From Acidobacteriota bacterium (GTDB lineage Bacteria; Acidobacteriota; Thermoanaerobaculia; Gp7-AA8), in contig JAJPHC010000013.1 of NCBI GenBank assembly GCA_021325515.1, forward strand, positions 312,001 through 376,000: a stretch of DNA of 64,000 bases, written 5' to 3'. The notes beneath the pieces were generated by a model. The model ran no database searches and was not told where the DNA came from. It was given only the letters and a program-made list of their open reading frames with translations. Positions 7,767 through 16,290 of this stretch are shown in pieces. Each line of letters opens with the position of its first letter. Position 1 is the stretch's first letter. Made by a program: the position numbers and the translations under genes.

Positions 7767-8582
7767 ATGACGAACGTCAGGCAGTTGCTCTCCCTCCTCC
7801 TGTTCGTCTGCGCTGCGGCTTCTCTCGCGGCGGCGGAGAACAAGCTCACCCTCGGCGTCACCGACGCGTCGCAGGCTCTCGCGGAGAAGGATTTCGCCGC
7901 GCTCCTCGTACACATGAACGCGGCGCCCGATCTCAAGGTCGCGATCCGCGCCTATCCGACGTATGACGCGCTCGCTGATGCCTTGCGCGAGAAGAAGGTC
8001 GACGTCGCGGTTCTCGGAGCGGTGAAGTATGTCGAGGCACACGACAGCTTCGGCGCAGTTCCGCTCGTGAGCGAGGGAGGGAAGGTGACGACGGTCATCT
8101 TCGTCAGGAAAGACTCTCCGATCACTTCGCCCGCGCAACTGAAGGGAAAGAAGGTGGCGTTCGGATACGAGGACTCGACCTCCACGTATCTGATGCCGCT
8201 TCTTCTTCTCTCGAAATATCACGTCGCCGTGCAGGAACTGGCGAAGTCCGGCTTCCTCGGATCGCAGCAGGACAAGATCATCGATGCGGTGCTCAGCGGT
8301 GAATACGATGCGGGCGCCGTCGTCGCGCCGGTGTTCGATCGCTATGCCGACAAGATCCGGGCGCTGGAACGATCGGAGCCGTTTCCCGGCGGGCCGGTGG
8401 TGGTGAATCGCGATTTCGACGTGGCGCTGGCGCAGCGGATTTCACAGTTGTTCGTCGCCTTCAAGGCGACGGACGCGCAGCGCAATCAGCGCTTCGCCCA
8501 CGGAGCCACGCTGATCACCGACACGGATTTCAACAAGATCCGATTCCTCTGCAAGGTGCTCTTCCACAAGACCTACCACTAG
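7767..8582 (+). CDS. PhnD-like ABC transporter substrate-binding protein
   Basis: About 271 residues from ATG 7767. A signal peptide (basic start, Leu-rich core, cleavage after SLAAA) is followed by a type 2 periplasmic-binding fold. It resembles phosphate/phosphite/phosphonate-binding PhnD proteins, with the VFVRKDSPI-type strand, LKGKKVAFGYEDSTSTYL and the DAVLSGEYDAGAV segment. No permease or ATPase gene is adjacent, so it may work with a distant transporter or as the sensory partner of a signalling protein, as orphan PhnD-like proteins often do. The start is fixed by GAGG 5 bases upstream. The gene is divergent from the YfhO-like gene. Confidence 0.8.
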   Translation: MTNVRQLLSLLLFVCAAASLAAAENKLTLGVTDASQALAEKDFAALLVHMNAAPDLKVAIRAYPTYDALADALREKKVDVAVLGAVKYVEAHDSFGAVPLVSEGGKVTTVIFVRKDSPITSPAQLKGKKVAFGYEDSTSTYLMPLLLLSKYHVAVQELAKSGFLGSQQDKIIDAVLSGEYDAGAVVAPVFDRYADKIRALERSEPFPGGPVVVNRDFDVALAQRISQLFVAFKATDAQRNQRFAHGATLITDTDFNKIRFLCKVLFHKTYH

Positions 8583-8589
8583 AGGTTAG

Positions 8590-8610
8590 GGACGAGCTCT
8601 CAGCTTGTCC
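8590..8610. repeat. Palindromic repeat, family C, between convergent genes
   Basis: GGACGAGCT - CTC - AGCTTGTCC forms a 9-bp stem. It lies between the PhnD-like stop and the stop of the GSCFA gene, whose last codon and stop fall inside it. Related copies are at 18192, 37114 and 57776. It may act as a bidirectional terminator, but it lacks a T tract. Confidence 0.7.
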
Positions 8611-9601
8611 TGTCGTCGACGACCGTCGAGCGCAGCAGATCGAAGATGCGATCGACGGTTGGGCGCCTGACATGGCGTCCGTCGCTCCTCAGCGTGTGCG
8701 GGTTGTACGCGAGTGCCATTTCGAACGAGGGGAAGTACCAGACGCGCGGAACGGTGTGCGTGATGCGGTCCGCAACGGCGCGCAGCACGCTCTTGGCGGC
8801 GAACGACTGCGTGATCGCGTTGTCTCCGCAGAACGTCGCGTAGCTGGCGACGGGGCTGACGGTGAGCACGATATCGAGATCGGGGTTCAGGTCGCGCAGG
8901 CGGCGCAGGGACTCTTCCATCCAGGAGACGTTGTCTTCGAATGAGAAGACTCGCGGCTCGAAGCGCTCGAGATCCGCTTCGGGCCGCCGGGCCCAGACGA
9001 GATCCGACTGCCGTTCCACCCACGCTTCGTTCTGTCCCAGTGTGATGAAGAGCACGCGCGCGGCGGCGAAGGCGTTGCGCGATGCGTGGCGGTGGGCGCG
9101 AATCGCCGCCGCGGCCTCTTCGCGCGATGCATGACATCCGGCCTCCGGCTCGCGCAGGGGATCGAACCAGCCGGCGGCCGAGTGCTCGACGGGCATCGCG
9201 AAGTCCTGCGTGGAGTAGAGGACGATCTGCCGGAAGGCGGGAATCGTGTAGACACGTCCCCAATTCGCGGAAGCGGGAAAGCTGTCCGATTCCGCGGCGA
9301 CGTAATTGAAGCCCTCGTCGCGCATGCACGTCGCAAATTCATCGGCGAAGCACGAGCCGAGCGATGCCACGGGAGTGCCGCGCCGGATCACGAGACCCTG
9401 GAGCTGCGCGGTGGCCGCGTCGCGCAGCGCATCGTAGAAGTTGTGCGCATGCGGATACACCTGCGCCGGCGATAGCCCGAGGTGCGGAAGGCCGCGATGG
9501 GGCCGGGCACGCCGGCGGAGGACAAACTCCTCGATTCGCTCGCGAATGCGCCGCTGCGTCCTGCGCGGAAGGAGGCCGAGGAGTGCTCTGGTGAGTTTCA
9601 T
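8600..9601 (-). CDS. GSCFA-domain protein
   Basis: About 333 residues from ATG 9601. The signature G-S-C-F-A lies in ASLGSCFADEFA and is followed by WGRVYTIPAFRQI. Later blocks are ITLGQNEAWVE and VLTVSPVASYATF, ending with a histidine in the RSDGRHVRRP segment. GSCFA proteins are related to SGNH/GDSL esterases and are presumed carbohydrate-ester hydrolases or transferases acting on surface polysaccharide. No signal peptide is visible, only a basic N-terminus, so the cellular location is unclear. The stop overlaps a palindromic repeat shared with the convergent gene. Confidence 0.8.
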   Translation of the reverse strand: MKLTRALLGLLPRRTQRRIRERIEEFVLRRRARPHRGLPHLGLSPAQVYPHAHNFYDALRDAATAQLQGLVIRRGTPVASLGSCFADEFATCMRDEGFNYVAAESDSFPASANWGRVYTIPAFRQIVLYSTQDFAMPVEHSAAGWFDPLREPEAGCHASREEAAAAIRAHRHASRNAFAAARVLFITLGQNEAWVERQSDLVWARRPEADLERFEPRVFSFEDNVSWMEESLRRLRDLNPDLDIVLTVSPVASYATFCGDNAITQSFAAKSVLRAVADRITHTVPRVWYFPSFEMALAYNPHTLRSDGRHVRRPTVDRIFDLLRSTVVDDRTS

Positions 9602-9804
9602 GGGAATCGCGCGGCTGCGGATCATCTCACCGCCTGCGAATTTTCAATCGAAATTGCGATTTTTTCCGAGGTTTACTTCGATGGAGTAGGGCTTCGTACT
9701 CTTCGATCATGCTGGATGCGTAGACTGGAGAGGTTGATTGTCGGTGTGTTCAATGCCGAAAACGTGCAGGCTTTCTCAGACGCTCGGCAGCCGGAGGCAT
9801 GACT

Positions 9805-10338
9805 ATGCGAATGATTCTCAAGCGAATGATTCTGCTCTCGCCGCTTGCGGTGTTGCTGGCTGCAGCGTGCCAGACAACACAACCTTTGCCGGAGAGAGTG
9901 CTCCCCAAGCCAGACACTCTTGTAACGGACCAGGTTGGAATTCTCTCGCCTGAAGAAGTGAGTAACCTCACGAATGACCTTCGCGCTCTCGAGAAAGACA
10001 AACTTGCTCAAGCAGTCATTTACATCGTGCCGGCATTGCCCGCCGGTGAGGGCATGGAGGAACTTACTCTGCGCTCAGTCAACAGTTGGGGTTTAGGGCG
10101 CAGGCGTGTGAACGACGGACTCGCCATTTTTGTGTTCAAAGCCGACCGCAAGATCCGCATCGAGCTCGGCTCCGGCCTCGAGGCTGCGATCTCCAGCGCC
10201 GAAGCCAAAGCGGTGATCGATGAAGAATTGGCACCTGAGTTCCGCAAGAACAATTACGCGGAGGGCCTGCGGAGAGCGGTCGCACGACTGCGCCAACTGC
10301 TGATTGAACATCGCTCGACGTTGATACGACGCGAGTGA
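9805..10338 (+). CDS. TPM-domain lipoprotein (YgcG/TPM phosphatase-like)
   Basis: About 177 residues with a lipoprotein signal peptide (lipobox L-A-A-A-C) and a TPM domain: D-x-V-G-I-L-S-P-E-E near the N-terminus, then a QAVIYIVPAL strand, and the hallmark NSWGLGRRRVNDGLAIFVFKADRKIRIELG-like region (described, not quoted in full). The family includes the plant PSII repair protein TLP18.3, YgcG, and proteins attached to the membrane facing outwards. Here it would be an outer or periplasmic lipoprotein. The SD GGAGG at 9793-9797 favours ATG 9805 over the ATG at 9799, which is only one base away from the SD. Confidence 0.8.
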   Translation: MRMILKRMILLSPLAVLLAAACQTTQPLPERVLPKPDTLVTDQVGILSPEEVSNLTNDLRALEKDKLAQAVIYIVPALPAGEGMEELTLRSVNSWGLGRRRVNDGLAIFVFKADRKIRIELGSGLEAAISSAEAKAVIDEELAPEFRKNNYAEGLRRAVARLRQLLIEHRSTLIRRE

Positions 10339-10545
10339 CGAAGCGCAAGGCTCTGTAATGAAGAACGTTGATCGTCAACGATAGAAGTTAGCAGACGTCA
10401 ATGCATCACAGCTGGCCAACGTGGGCAAGCGGACAGAAACGGATCGAAATCGAGCGGTCAGCAATCGGCGCGCCGCGCGGCTGAAGGATGAATGCCGTTC
10501 ACGAAGCAAGCGATCGAAGGGTTCGTCGGCGAGGAATTCGGCCAC
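10339..10545. other. Intergenic stretch without recognisable gene
   Basis: About 200 bases between the TPM gene and the tRNA terminator. I see no conserved ORF, RNA motif or repeat here. Confidence 0.5.
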
Positions 10546-10584
10546 AAACAAGAACGCCGCTCGGTCTGACTAACCTGAGCGGCG
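10546..10584 (-). terminator. Rho-independent terminator of tRNA-Val
   Basis: Read on the minus strand, an 8-bp perfect stem (CGCCGCTC / GAGCGGCG) with an inner GGT/ACC extension is followed by TTCTTGTTT. It begins 17 bases after the tRNA 3' end. Confidence 0.8.
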
Positions 10585-10601
10585 TGAGGGGGATGCGTTG
10601 G

Positions 10602-10674
10602 TAGGCGCTAGCGGACTCGAACCGCTGACCCCCACCGTGTGAAGGTGATGCTCTACCGACTGAGCTAAGCGCCT
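10602..10674 (-). tRNA. tRNA-Val(CAC)
   Basis: A 73-base cloverleaf without encoded CCA. It has a 7-bp acceptor stem (AGGCGCT/AGCGCCT), a 4-bp D stem (GCTC/GAGC), and an anticodon stem TCACC/GGTGG with loop TTCACAC giving anticodon CAC (10639-10641). The T stem is AGCGG/CCGCT with loop TTCGAGT. The discriminator base is A. It has its own promoter and terminator. Confidence 0.97.
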
Positions 10675-10703
10675 GTGGATCTCTGTCAACGAACGACGCC
10701 TGC

Positions 10704-10732
10704 ATCCTATTTCCCGGCCGTTCTCCCGTCAA
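10704..10732 (-). promoter_or_regulatory. Sigma-70-type promoter of tRNA-Val
   Basis: TTGACG (10732-10727) and TAGGAT (10709-10704) are separated by exactly 17 bases. Initiation about 7 bases downstream would give a leader of roughly 20 bases before the tRNA. Confidence 0.8.
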
Positions 10733-10736
10733 CCGC

Positions 10737-10742
10737 TAGAAT
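10737..10742 (+). promoter_or_regulatory. -10-like TAGAAT, 9 bases before the response-regulator start
   Basis: TAGAAT followed by nine bases and ATG 10752, with no SD, predicts a leaderless mRNA. It lies back to back with the -35 of the tRNA promoter. Confidence 0.45.
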
Positions 10743-10751
10743 CGCTCTCAC

Positions 10752-11432
10752 ATGTCCTCTCGCGTCCTCATCGTCGAGGATGAGCTGGTCACGCGGCATC
10801 TTCTCGCGCGCCTTCTGGAAACCGAAGGCCATCGCGTCAGCGCGGTCTCCAATGCCGCGGCCGCGGAGGCCTCGCTCCTTCGCGAGAAGTTCGATCTCAT
10901 CCTGCTCGACCTGATGCTCGGCAGCGACGACGGCCTCACGCTGCTGCGCCGTATTCGCGGCAAGCAGAGCGCGCCGATCATCATCATCAGCGCCAAAGGA
11001 GAGTCGGCCGACGTCGTCACCGGCCTCGAGCTCGGCGCCGATGACTACGTCGTCAAGCCGTTCAACGTCGACGTGCTGATCGCGCGGCTGCGCGTTCACC
11101 TGCGCCGCGCCGCCGGCCGCCGCACCGAACCGGATGAGCAGATCCGCGCCGGCAGGATCACCATCGATCCCGGCCTGCGCGACGCGCTCGTCGATGACCG
11201 CGCCGCCGGCCTCACACAGAAGGAGTTTCAGCTCCTGCAGCTCCTCGCCTCCCGCCGCGGCCGCGCCGTGCCGCGCGAGGAGATCTCGGACGTCCTCTTC
11301 GACGGCGAGATCCGCTCCGAGAAAATCCTCGCTGTCTACATTCGCCGGCTGCGCGAGAAGATCGAATCCGATCCGGAGAATCCGGAGCTGATCCACACGG
11401 TCCGCGGTTTCGGATACCGATTCGGAAGCTGA
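10752..11432 (+). CDS. OmpR/PhoB-family response regulator
   Basis: A 226-residue DNA-binding response regulator. The N-terminal receiver has the acidic pocket E9-D10, phospho-acceptor D53, S80 and K102 in VVKPF. The C-terminal winged helix (about residues 130-226) has LTQKEFQLLQLLA and the recognition part LAVYIRRLREKIE, ending VRGFGYRF. All catalytic receiver residues are intact. No kinase of the classical EnvZ type is adjacent. The likely phosphate source is the hybrid kinase two genes downstream, or an unlinked kinase. It is the first gene of the signalling cluster and is separated by 57 bases from the next gene. Confidence 0.92.
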   Translation: MSSRVLIVEDELVTRHLLARLLETEGHRVSAVSNAAAAEASLLREKFDLILLDLMLGSDDGLTLLRRIRGKQSAPIIIISAKGESADVVTGLELGADDYVVKPFNVDVLIARLRVHLRRAAGRRTEPDEQIRAGRITIDPGLRDALVDDRAAGLTQKEFQLLQLLASRRGRAVPREEISDVLFDGEIRSEKILAVYIRRLREKIESDPENPELIHTVRGFGYRFGS

Positions 11433-11489
11433 CCTTTTTCATCCGCGTGTAAGCGCCGCTTAAACTTCTCTTAACCATGAGGGTGCATC

Positions 11490-12158
11490 GTGTCCCTCAT
11501 GCAGACGACGCTCCCCCGCTACATCGTTCACTGTCACACCTGCCGCCTCGCCTTTGATGCGCTCGCTGCCGCATGGTGCGACTGCGTCACCAAATCGCGC
11601 AGCCTCGTCTGCCCGCACTGCAGCCGATGTTTCTGCGATGCGCCCGCCGTCTATGGCCGCACATTCTGGGGCGACGCTCCTCCATCGATGTGGGAGCGCC
11701 GGACGCAGTACCGCGAATCGCAGGTCCGGCCCCGGCCGTCCCCGCCGTCCGCAACCCCGCGGATCCGGCCGCTCGTGCTGGTCGTCGATGATGATACGGA
11801 TGTTCTCGCGATCGCCAGCGGCTCCGTTGCGGAACTGGGCTACGGTGTGCTCGCCGCAAGCTCGGCGGAGGAAGCGCTCGACCTTGCGAGACAATATCAA
11901 CCGGATCTAGTCCTCACGGACGCCCTGATGCCGAAGATCGATGGCCGCGAGATGTGCAGGCGAATCAAGAACACTCCCGAACTTGCCGCCACGCGCGTCA
12001 TCATCATGAGCGCTGTGTACAAGTCGAGCCGCTACCTGACCGAGGCGACGCGCACGTTCGGCGCGGATGGATTCGTCGTCAAGCCGCTGAAGCTCGAGAA
12101 CCTCCACCGCGTGCTCAGGACGCACCTCCCTGCGCCGCTTCGGGGAGATGCGCCGTGA
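11490..12158 (+). CDS. Response regulator with N-terminal Cys-rich (zinc-ribbon-like) region
   Basis: A 222-residue protein. The first 50 residues hold eight cysteines as C15-x2-C18, C30-x-C32, C41-x2-C44 and C47-x-C49, suggesting one or two zinc sites. A proline-rich linker (about 80-92) leads to a receiver domain with D100-D101-D102, phospho-acceptor D144 and a lysine in VVKPL. There is no output domain, so signalling must go through the Cys-rich part or by phosphotransfer. The start is GTG 11490 or ATG 11499. Its TGA overlaps the GTG of the hybrid kinase (GTGA). Such a zinc-ribbon plus receiver arrangement is uncommon. Confidence 0.8.
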   Translation: MSLMQTTLPRYIVHCHTCRLAFDALAAAWCDCVTKSRSLVCPHCSRCFCDAPAVYGRTFWGDAPPSMWERRTQYRESQVRPRPSPPSATPRIRPLVLVVDDDTDVLAIASGSVAELGYGVLAASSAEEALDLARQYQPDLVLTDALMPKIDGREMCRRIKNTPELAATRVIIMSAVYKSSRYLTEATRTFGADGFVVKPLKLENLHRVLRTHLPAPLRGDAP

Positions 12159-15100
12159 TCGAAGCGGTGATTCCTCCCGATGAGGAGCGCCGTCTCGATG
12201 TGCTGCGCTCGTATGAAGTACTCGATACCGCTCCCGAGAAGGAGTTCGATGACATCACGCGTCTCGCCGCGCTGTTCTGCGACGTGCCCATTGCACTCGT
12301 GAGTCTGGTGGACCGCCACCGCCAATGGTTCAAGTCGCGCTTCGGGCTGAGCGCTCCGGAGACGCCGCGCGACATCGCCTTCTGCTCCCACGCGATTCTC
12401 GGAACGGCGCCGCTGATCGTCGGCGACGCGCTGCAGGACGAGCGCTTTCACGACAACCCGCTCGTCGCCGGCGATCCTCTGATTCGCTTCTATGCCGGCG
12501 CGCCGCTCAGTGCGCCGAGCGGAGAACGGATCGGCACGCTGTGCGTCATCGACCGCAAGCCTCGTGCGCTGACCGCGGAGCAACTGGAAGGACTCGAGTC
12601 GCTGGCGCGGCACGTGGTCGCATACCTGGAACTGCGGCGGCAGAGCGCACGGCTCGCGCGGATGACGCGCACGCTCTCCGAATCCGAAGACCGCTTCCGT
12701 CTCCTCAGCGATGCCGCGCCGGTCGGTATCTATCTCGCCACACGCGATGGCCAGAGGGTGTACGCGAACCCGGCGTGGGGTGAGATCTCCGGCCAGTCTT
12801 CGAATCTCGGCCTCGGCCTCGCGTGGCTCGACGCGATTCATCCCGGCGATCGCGCGCGCGTCGTCGATGCGTGGAAAGCCGCAGTCGATGAGAATCGCGA
12901 CTTCCACGCCGAGTTTCGTTTCGTGCTCCCCGACGGCACCGAACGATACGTCGTCTCCCGCGCCCGCCGCGCCGATGCCGAGCATTGGGTGGGAGCCTCC
13001 AGCGACATCACGCAGCGGCGCGCAGTGGAGGTGGCCCTCGCGGAGAGCGAACAGCAGCTGCGCCTCGTGATGCAGGGGAGCACCGACGGTTACTACGACT
13101 GGAACGTGGCGACGGGCCGCATGCAGATCAGCGGACGCGGGGCCAGCATGCTCGGATACGAAGCGAGCGAGATCGTGCCGCACATCGATTCCTGGAAAGA
13201 TCTCATGCATCCCGACGATCTGCCGCAGGTGATGCGCGCCCTCGATCAGCATTTCGAGGGACGCACGGAGAACTACGAGAGCAAGTACCGGCTGCGCACG
13301 AAGCAGGGCAACTGGAAGTGGATCCTCGATCGCGGCAAAGCGGTCTCGCGCGATGCGGACGGCAAGCCGCTCCGCGTCGCCGGCACGCATATGGACATCG
13401 ACGAGAAGAAGCGTGCCGAGGAGATGCTCGACCGTTTCTTCTCGCTCTCGATCGAGATGCTCTGCGTGGCAGGCCTCGACGGTTACTTCAAGCGCGTCAA
13501 CCCCGCATTCGAGAAGATCCTCGGCTATTCGACGGCGGAGCTGCTGACGCGTCCGTTTCTCGATCTCGTTCATCCCGAGGATCGTGAATCGACGATCAGG
13601 GAGATGGAAAAACTCGGCGCCGGAGAAATGACGCTGCGATTCGAGAATCGCTATCTCTGCGCGGACGGCTCGGTGCGCTGGATCGCATGGACCGCTTCGC
13701 CTTACGTCGAAGAGGGATTGATCTACGCGGCCGGCCGCGACGTCACCGAAGCGAAGCTCACGGCCCAGACGCTGGCGGAGAGCGAGGATCGTTATCGCGA
13801 TCTCTTCGAGAACGCGACGGATCTGATTCAGTCGCTGACGCCCGACGGAAAGTTCCTCTACGTCAACCGCGCGTGGCTGCAGACGCTCGGCTACTCGAAA
13901 GAGGAAGTCGGCCGGCTGAACATGTTCGATGTCGTCGATCCGTCGTGCGGCGAGCATTTCCAGCGGCTGCTCGCCGGCGAGAAATTGAACAACGTCGTCA
14001 CCGAGCTGCGAACGAAAAGCGGTGAGAGGCGGATCGTCGAAGGCAACGTCAGTTGCCGGTTCGAGAACGGCCGTGCGGTGTCGACGCGCGGAATCTTCCG
14101 CGACATCACGGTAAGCCGTTCCGCGGAGGAAGAACTGCTGCGCTCGCACGAGGCGCTGCGCGCGCGCGAGTCGGCGATGCGCTCGATCATCGCCAGCTCG
14201 CTCAGCGGGATCGTCACGCTGTCGCGATCGGGCAGCATCGCCTCCGTCAACGCCGCCGCGGAGCGCATCCTCGGCTACAGGGAAGAAGAGCTGCTGGGGC
14301 GCGATGTCATCTCGCTGCTGCCCGAGCCGCCGGCGGACATCCCCGAGTTTCAGCGGCGCAGCGTTGACGCCTCGCTGGGACGCGTGACGGAGTGGTCCGT
14401 GCGCCGCGGCGATGGCCGCATCATCACCGTGGAGCTCGCGCTCTTTGAATTCGAGACGGCCGAGGGCAAGCAGCTCGCGGGCAACATCCAGGACGTCTCC
14501 GAACGTCGTGAAGTGGAGCGGATGAAACGCGAGTTCATCGCGACGGTGAGCCATGAACTGCGCACGCCTCTGACTTCGATCCGCGGCTCGCTCGATCTCC
14601 TGAAGGGAGGCGTCTTCGGCCAGCTTCCGCCCGGCGCCGAAGAAGCGGCGACCATCGCGCTGCGCAATACCGCGCGGTTGATCACGCTCATCAATGACAT
14701 TCTCGATCTCGAGCGGCTGGACAGCGGGAAGCTTGAGCTTCACTTCGGACGCGCCGACGCGGGGGCAATGATGCTGGCGGCAGTGGAGGCGGTGCGCGCC
14801 TTTGCCGTGCAGAACGATGTGAGGATCGACGTGCAGCCGTCGGCAGAAACCGTCCGCGCAGATGCCGACCGCATCGTTCAGGTGCTGGTCAACCTGTTGT
14901 CGAATGCGGTGAAGTTCTCCGCGCCGGGCTCGGCCGTCCGACTCGACGCGCGCCAGGAAGATGGCGAGATCATCTTTCGCGTCGAGGATCACGGGCGAGG
15001 CATTCCTCATGATTACCTGCAGCGGATCTTCGATCGATTCCAGCAGGTGGAGTCGTCCGACTCACGGACGAAGGGCGGCAGCGGCCTCGGGCTCGCGATC

Positions 15101-15931
15101 TGCAAGGCGATCGTCGAGCAGCACAACGGATCGATCGGTGTCATCAGCGAGGAGGGTAGTGGGAGTGTGTTCTGGGTTCGGCTTCCGCTCGACTTCAAGC
15201 CGGCGACCGGTGTTCGCATCGGGCTCTTCAGCTCGTCGTCCGACGGAAGCTCGCTCGGGAGGCTGCTCCATCGCGAAGGGCACGAGGTGTTGCTGCTGCA
15301 AACGTGGCGCGAAGTCCGCGCCGCGGGACAGGAGCAATCCGTCATGATGCTGGTCGTCGATCTCGCCGATGACGCCGAGGCCGGCGATCTCTTGAGCCGT
15401 CTGCGCAGCGCGCAGGCGGATCGTCCGATCCCGATCATCGTCGTCGCACCTTCGATCGATGCGATTCGCAGCTTCGATGACAACATGACCGTCTTCGTGC
15501 CGCGCGGGCGTGAGCGCGAGCTGCTCGACGCCGTTCGCGATTTCGTCCAGGACCGCGGACGCCCCGACGTGCTGATCGTGGAAGACGATTTCGCGCTGCT
15601 GAACGTGTTGCAGAAGCGGCTCGCCGCGGATGAGTTGCTCGTCCGCGTCGCCCGCACCGGAGGGGCTGCCGTGGCGATGGCGCGCAAGGCGGCACCGAAG
15701 CTGATGGTGCTCGACATCAACCTGCCGGACATCGACGGCTTCGACGTCGTGTCGATTCTGCACCGTGACGAAAAGCTGCGGACGATGCCGCTGCTCGTCT
15801 ACACCGGACGGGATCTCGATGCGGCGGAGCGCGGGCGGCTAACCCTCGGACCTACGCGGTTCATGACGAAAGCCGCGAACGGCGGCCACGATTTCCGTGA
15901 CGCCGTGCTGGAAATGCTGGAGCGATCATGA
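12155..15931 (+). CDS. Hybrid sensor histidine kinase: GAF, five PAS, HisKA, HATPase, two receivers
   Basis: About 1258 residues from the GTG that overlaps the previous stop. Order: GAF domain (residues about 5-165, YEVLDTAPEKEFDDITRLA opening), five PAS/PAC units (about 175-780), a HisKA dimerisation helix with phospho-acceptor H800 (SHELRTP), a HATPase_c domain (N box in NLLSNAVKFS, GSGLGLAI), a first receiver-like domain that lacks the acidic pocket, and a final receiver with D1187 in LDINLPDIDG. There are no transmembrane helices, so it senses cytoplasmic signals. The degenerate first receiver is probably structural. With the downstream receiver and HPT proteins it can form a multistep phosphorelay. 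Confidence 0.9.
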   Translation: MIEAVIPPDEERRLDVLRSYEVLDTAPEKEFDDITRLAALFCDVPIALVSLVDRHRQWFKSRFGLSAPETPRDIAFCSHAILGTAPLIVGDALQDERFHDNPLVAGDPLIRFYAGAPLSAPSGERIGTLCVIDRKPRALTAEQLEGLESLARHVVAYLELRRQSARLARMTRTLSESEDRFRLLSDAAPVGIYLATRDGQRVYANPAWGEISGQSSNLGLGLAWLDAIHPGDRARVVDAWKAAVDENRDFHAEFRFVLPDGTERYVVSRARRADAEHWVGASSDITQRRAVEVALAESEQQLRLVMQGSTDGYYDWNVATGRMQISGRGASMLGYEASEIVPHIDSWKDLMHPDDLPQVMRALDQHFEGRTENYESKYRLRTKQGNWKWILDRGKAVSRDADGKPLRVAGTHMDIDEKKRAEEMLDRFFSLSIEMLCVAGLDGYFKRVNPAFEKILGYSTAELLTRPFLDLVHPEDRESTIREMEKLGAGEMTLRFENRYLCADGSVRWIAWTASPYVEEGLIYAAGRDVTEAKLTAQTLAESEDRYRDLFENATDLIQSLTPDGKFLYVNRAWLQTLGYSKEEVGRLNMFDVVDPSCGEHFQRLLAGEKLNNVVTELRTKSGERRIVEGNVSCRFENGRAVSTRGIFRDITVSRSAEEELLRSHEALRARESAMRSIIASSLSGIVTLSRSGSIASVNAAAERILGYREEELLGRDVISLLPEPPADIPEFQRRSVDASLGRVTEWSVRRGDGRIITVELALFEFETAEGKQLAGNIQDVSERREVERMKREFIATVSHELRTPLTSIRGSLDLLKGGVFGQLPPGAEEAATIALRNTARLITLINDILDLERLDSGKLELHFGRADAGAMMLAAVEAVRAFAVQNDVRIDVQPSAETVRADADRIVQVLVNLLSNAVKFSAPGSAVRLDARQEDGEIIFRVEDHGRGIPHDYLQRIFDRFQQVESSDSRTKGGSGLGLAICKAIVEQHNGSIGVISEEGSGSVFWVRLPLDFKPATGVRIGLFSSSSDGSSLGRLLHREGHEVLLLQTWREVRAAGQEQSVMMLVVDLADDAEAGDLLSRLRSAQADRPIPIIVVAPSIDAIRSFDDNMTVFVPRGRERELLDAVRDFVQDRGRPDVLIVEDDFALLNVLQKRLAADELLVRVARTGGAAVAMARKAAPKLMVLDINLPDIDGFDVVSILHRDEKLRTMPLLVYTGRDLDAAERGRLTLGPTRFMTKAANGGHDFRDAVLEMLERS

Positions 15932-16290
15932 GAGTGCTGATCATCGATGACGAAGAGGACGTGCGGCGGATTGCGGTCCTGAGCCTTGTGAATGTAGGGA
16001 AGATGGAAGTGATCGAGGCCGCGAACGGAATGGATGGGGTGGAGAAGGCCCGCGATGCGCAACCCGACGCGATTCTGCTCGACGTGATGATGCCGTCGAT
16101 GGATGGACCGGCGACGCTTGCCGCGCTGCGCGAAGAGGAATCCACACGGCATATTCCGGTCGTCTTCGTCACGGCTCGCGCGATGTCTTCCGAGCTTTCG
16201 AGGCTGCGCAGCCTCGGTGCACAGGGTGTGCTGACGAAGCCGTTCAACGCGATGACGCTGCCCGATGACCTGAGGGCGATTCTGTCATGA
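15928..16290 (+). CDS. Single-domain CheY-like response regulator
   Basis: A 120-residue stand-alone receiver: D7-D8 acidic pair, phospho-acceptor D52 in LLDVMMPSMDG, T82 and K104 in LTKPF. It overlaps the hybrid kinase and the following GGDEF gene by ATGA on each side, so expression is coupled. It could act as a phosphate shuttle between the hybrid kinase and the HPT domains encoded next door. Confidence 0.92.
   Translation: MRVLIIDDEEDVRRIAVLSLVNVGKMEVIEAANGMDGVEKARDAQPDAILLDVMMPSMDGPATLAALREEESTRHIPVVFVTARAMSSELSRLRSLGAQGVLTKPFNAMTLPDDLRAILS

Noticed and set aside
10441-10545. Remnant of an integrated element at the tRNA-Val gene
   Set aside because: No direct repeat of the tRNA 3' end, no integrase, and the terminator is in its normal place.
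12032-15010. 992-codon open frame on the minus strand opposite the hybrid kinase
   Set aside because: It mirrors the GC-rich coding frame of the kinase, has no recognisable domain and is rich in Arg/His/Asp, as expected for antisense of high-GC genes.
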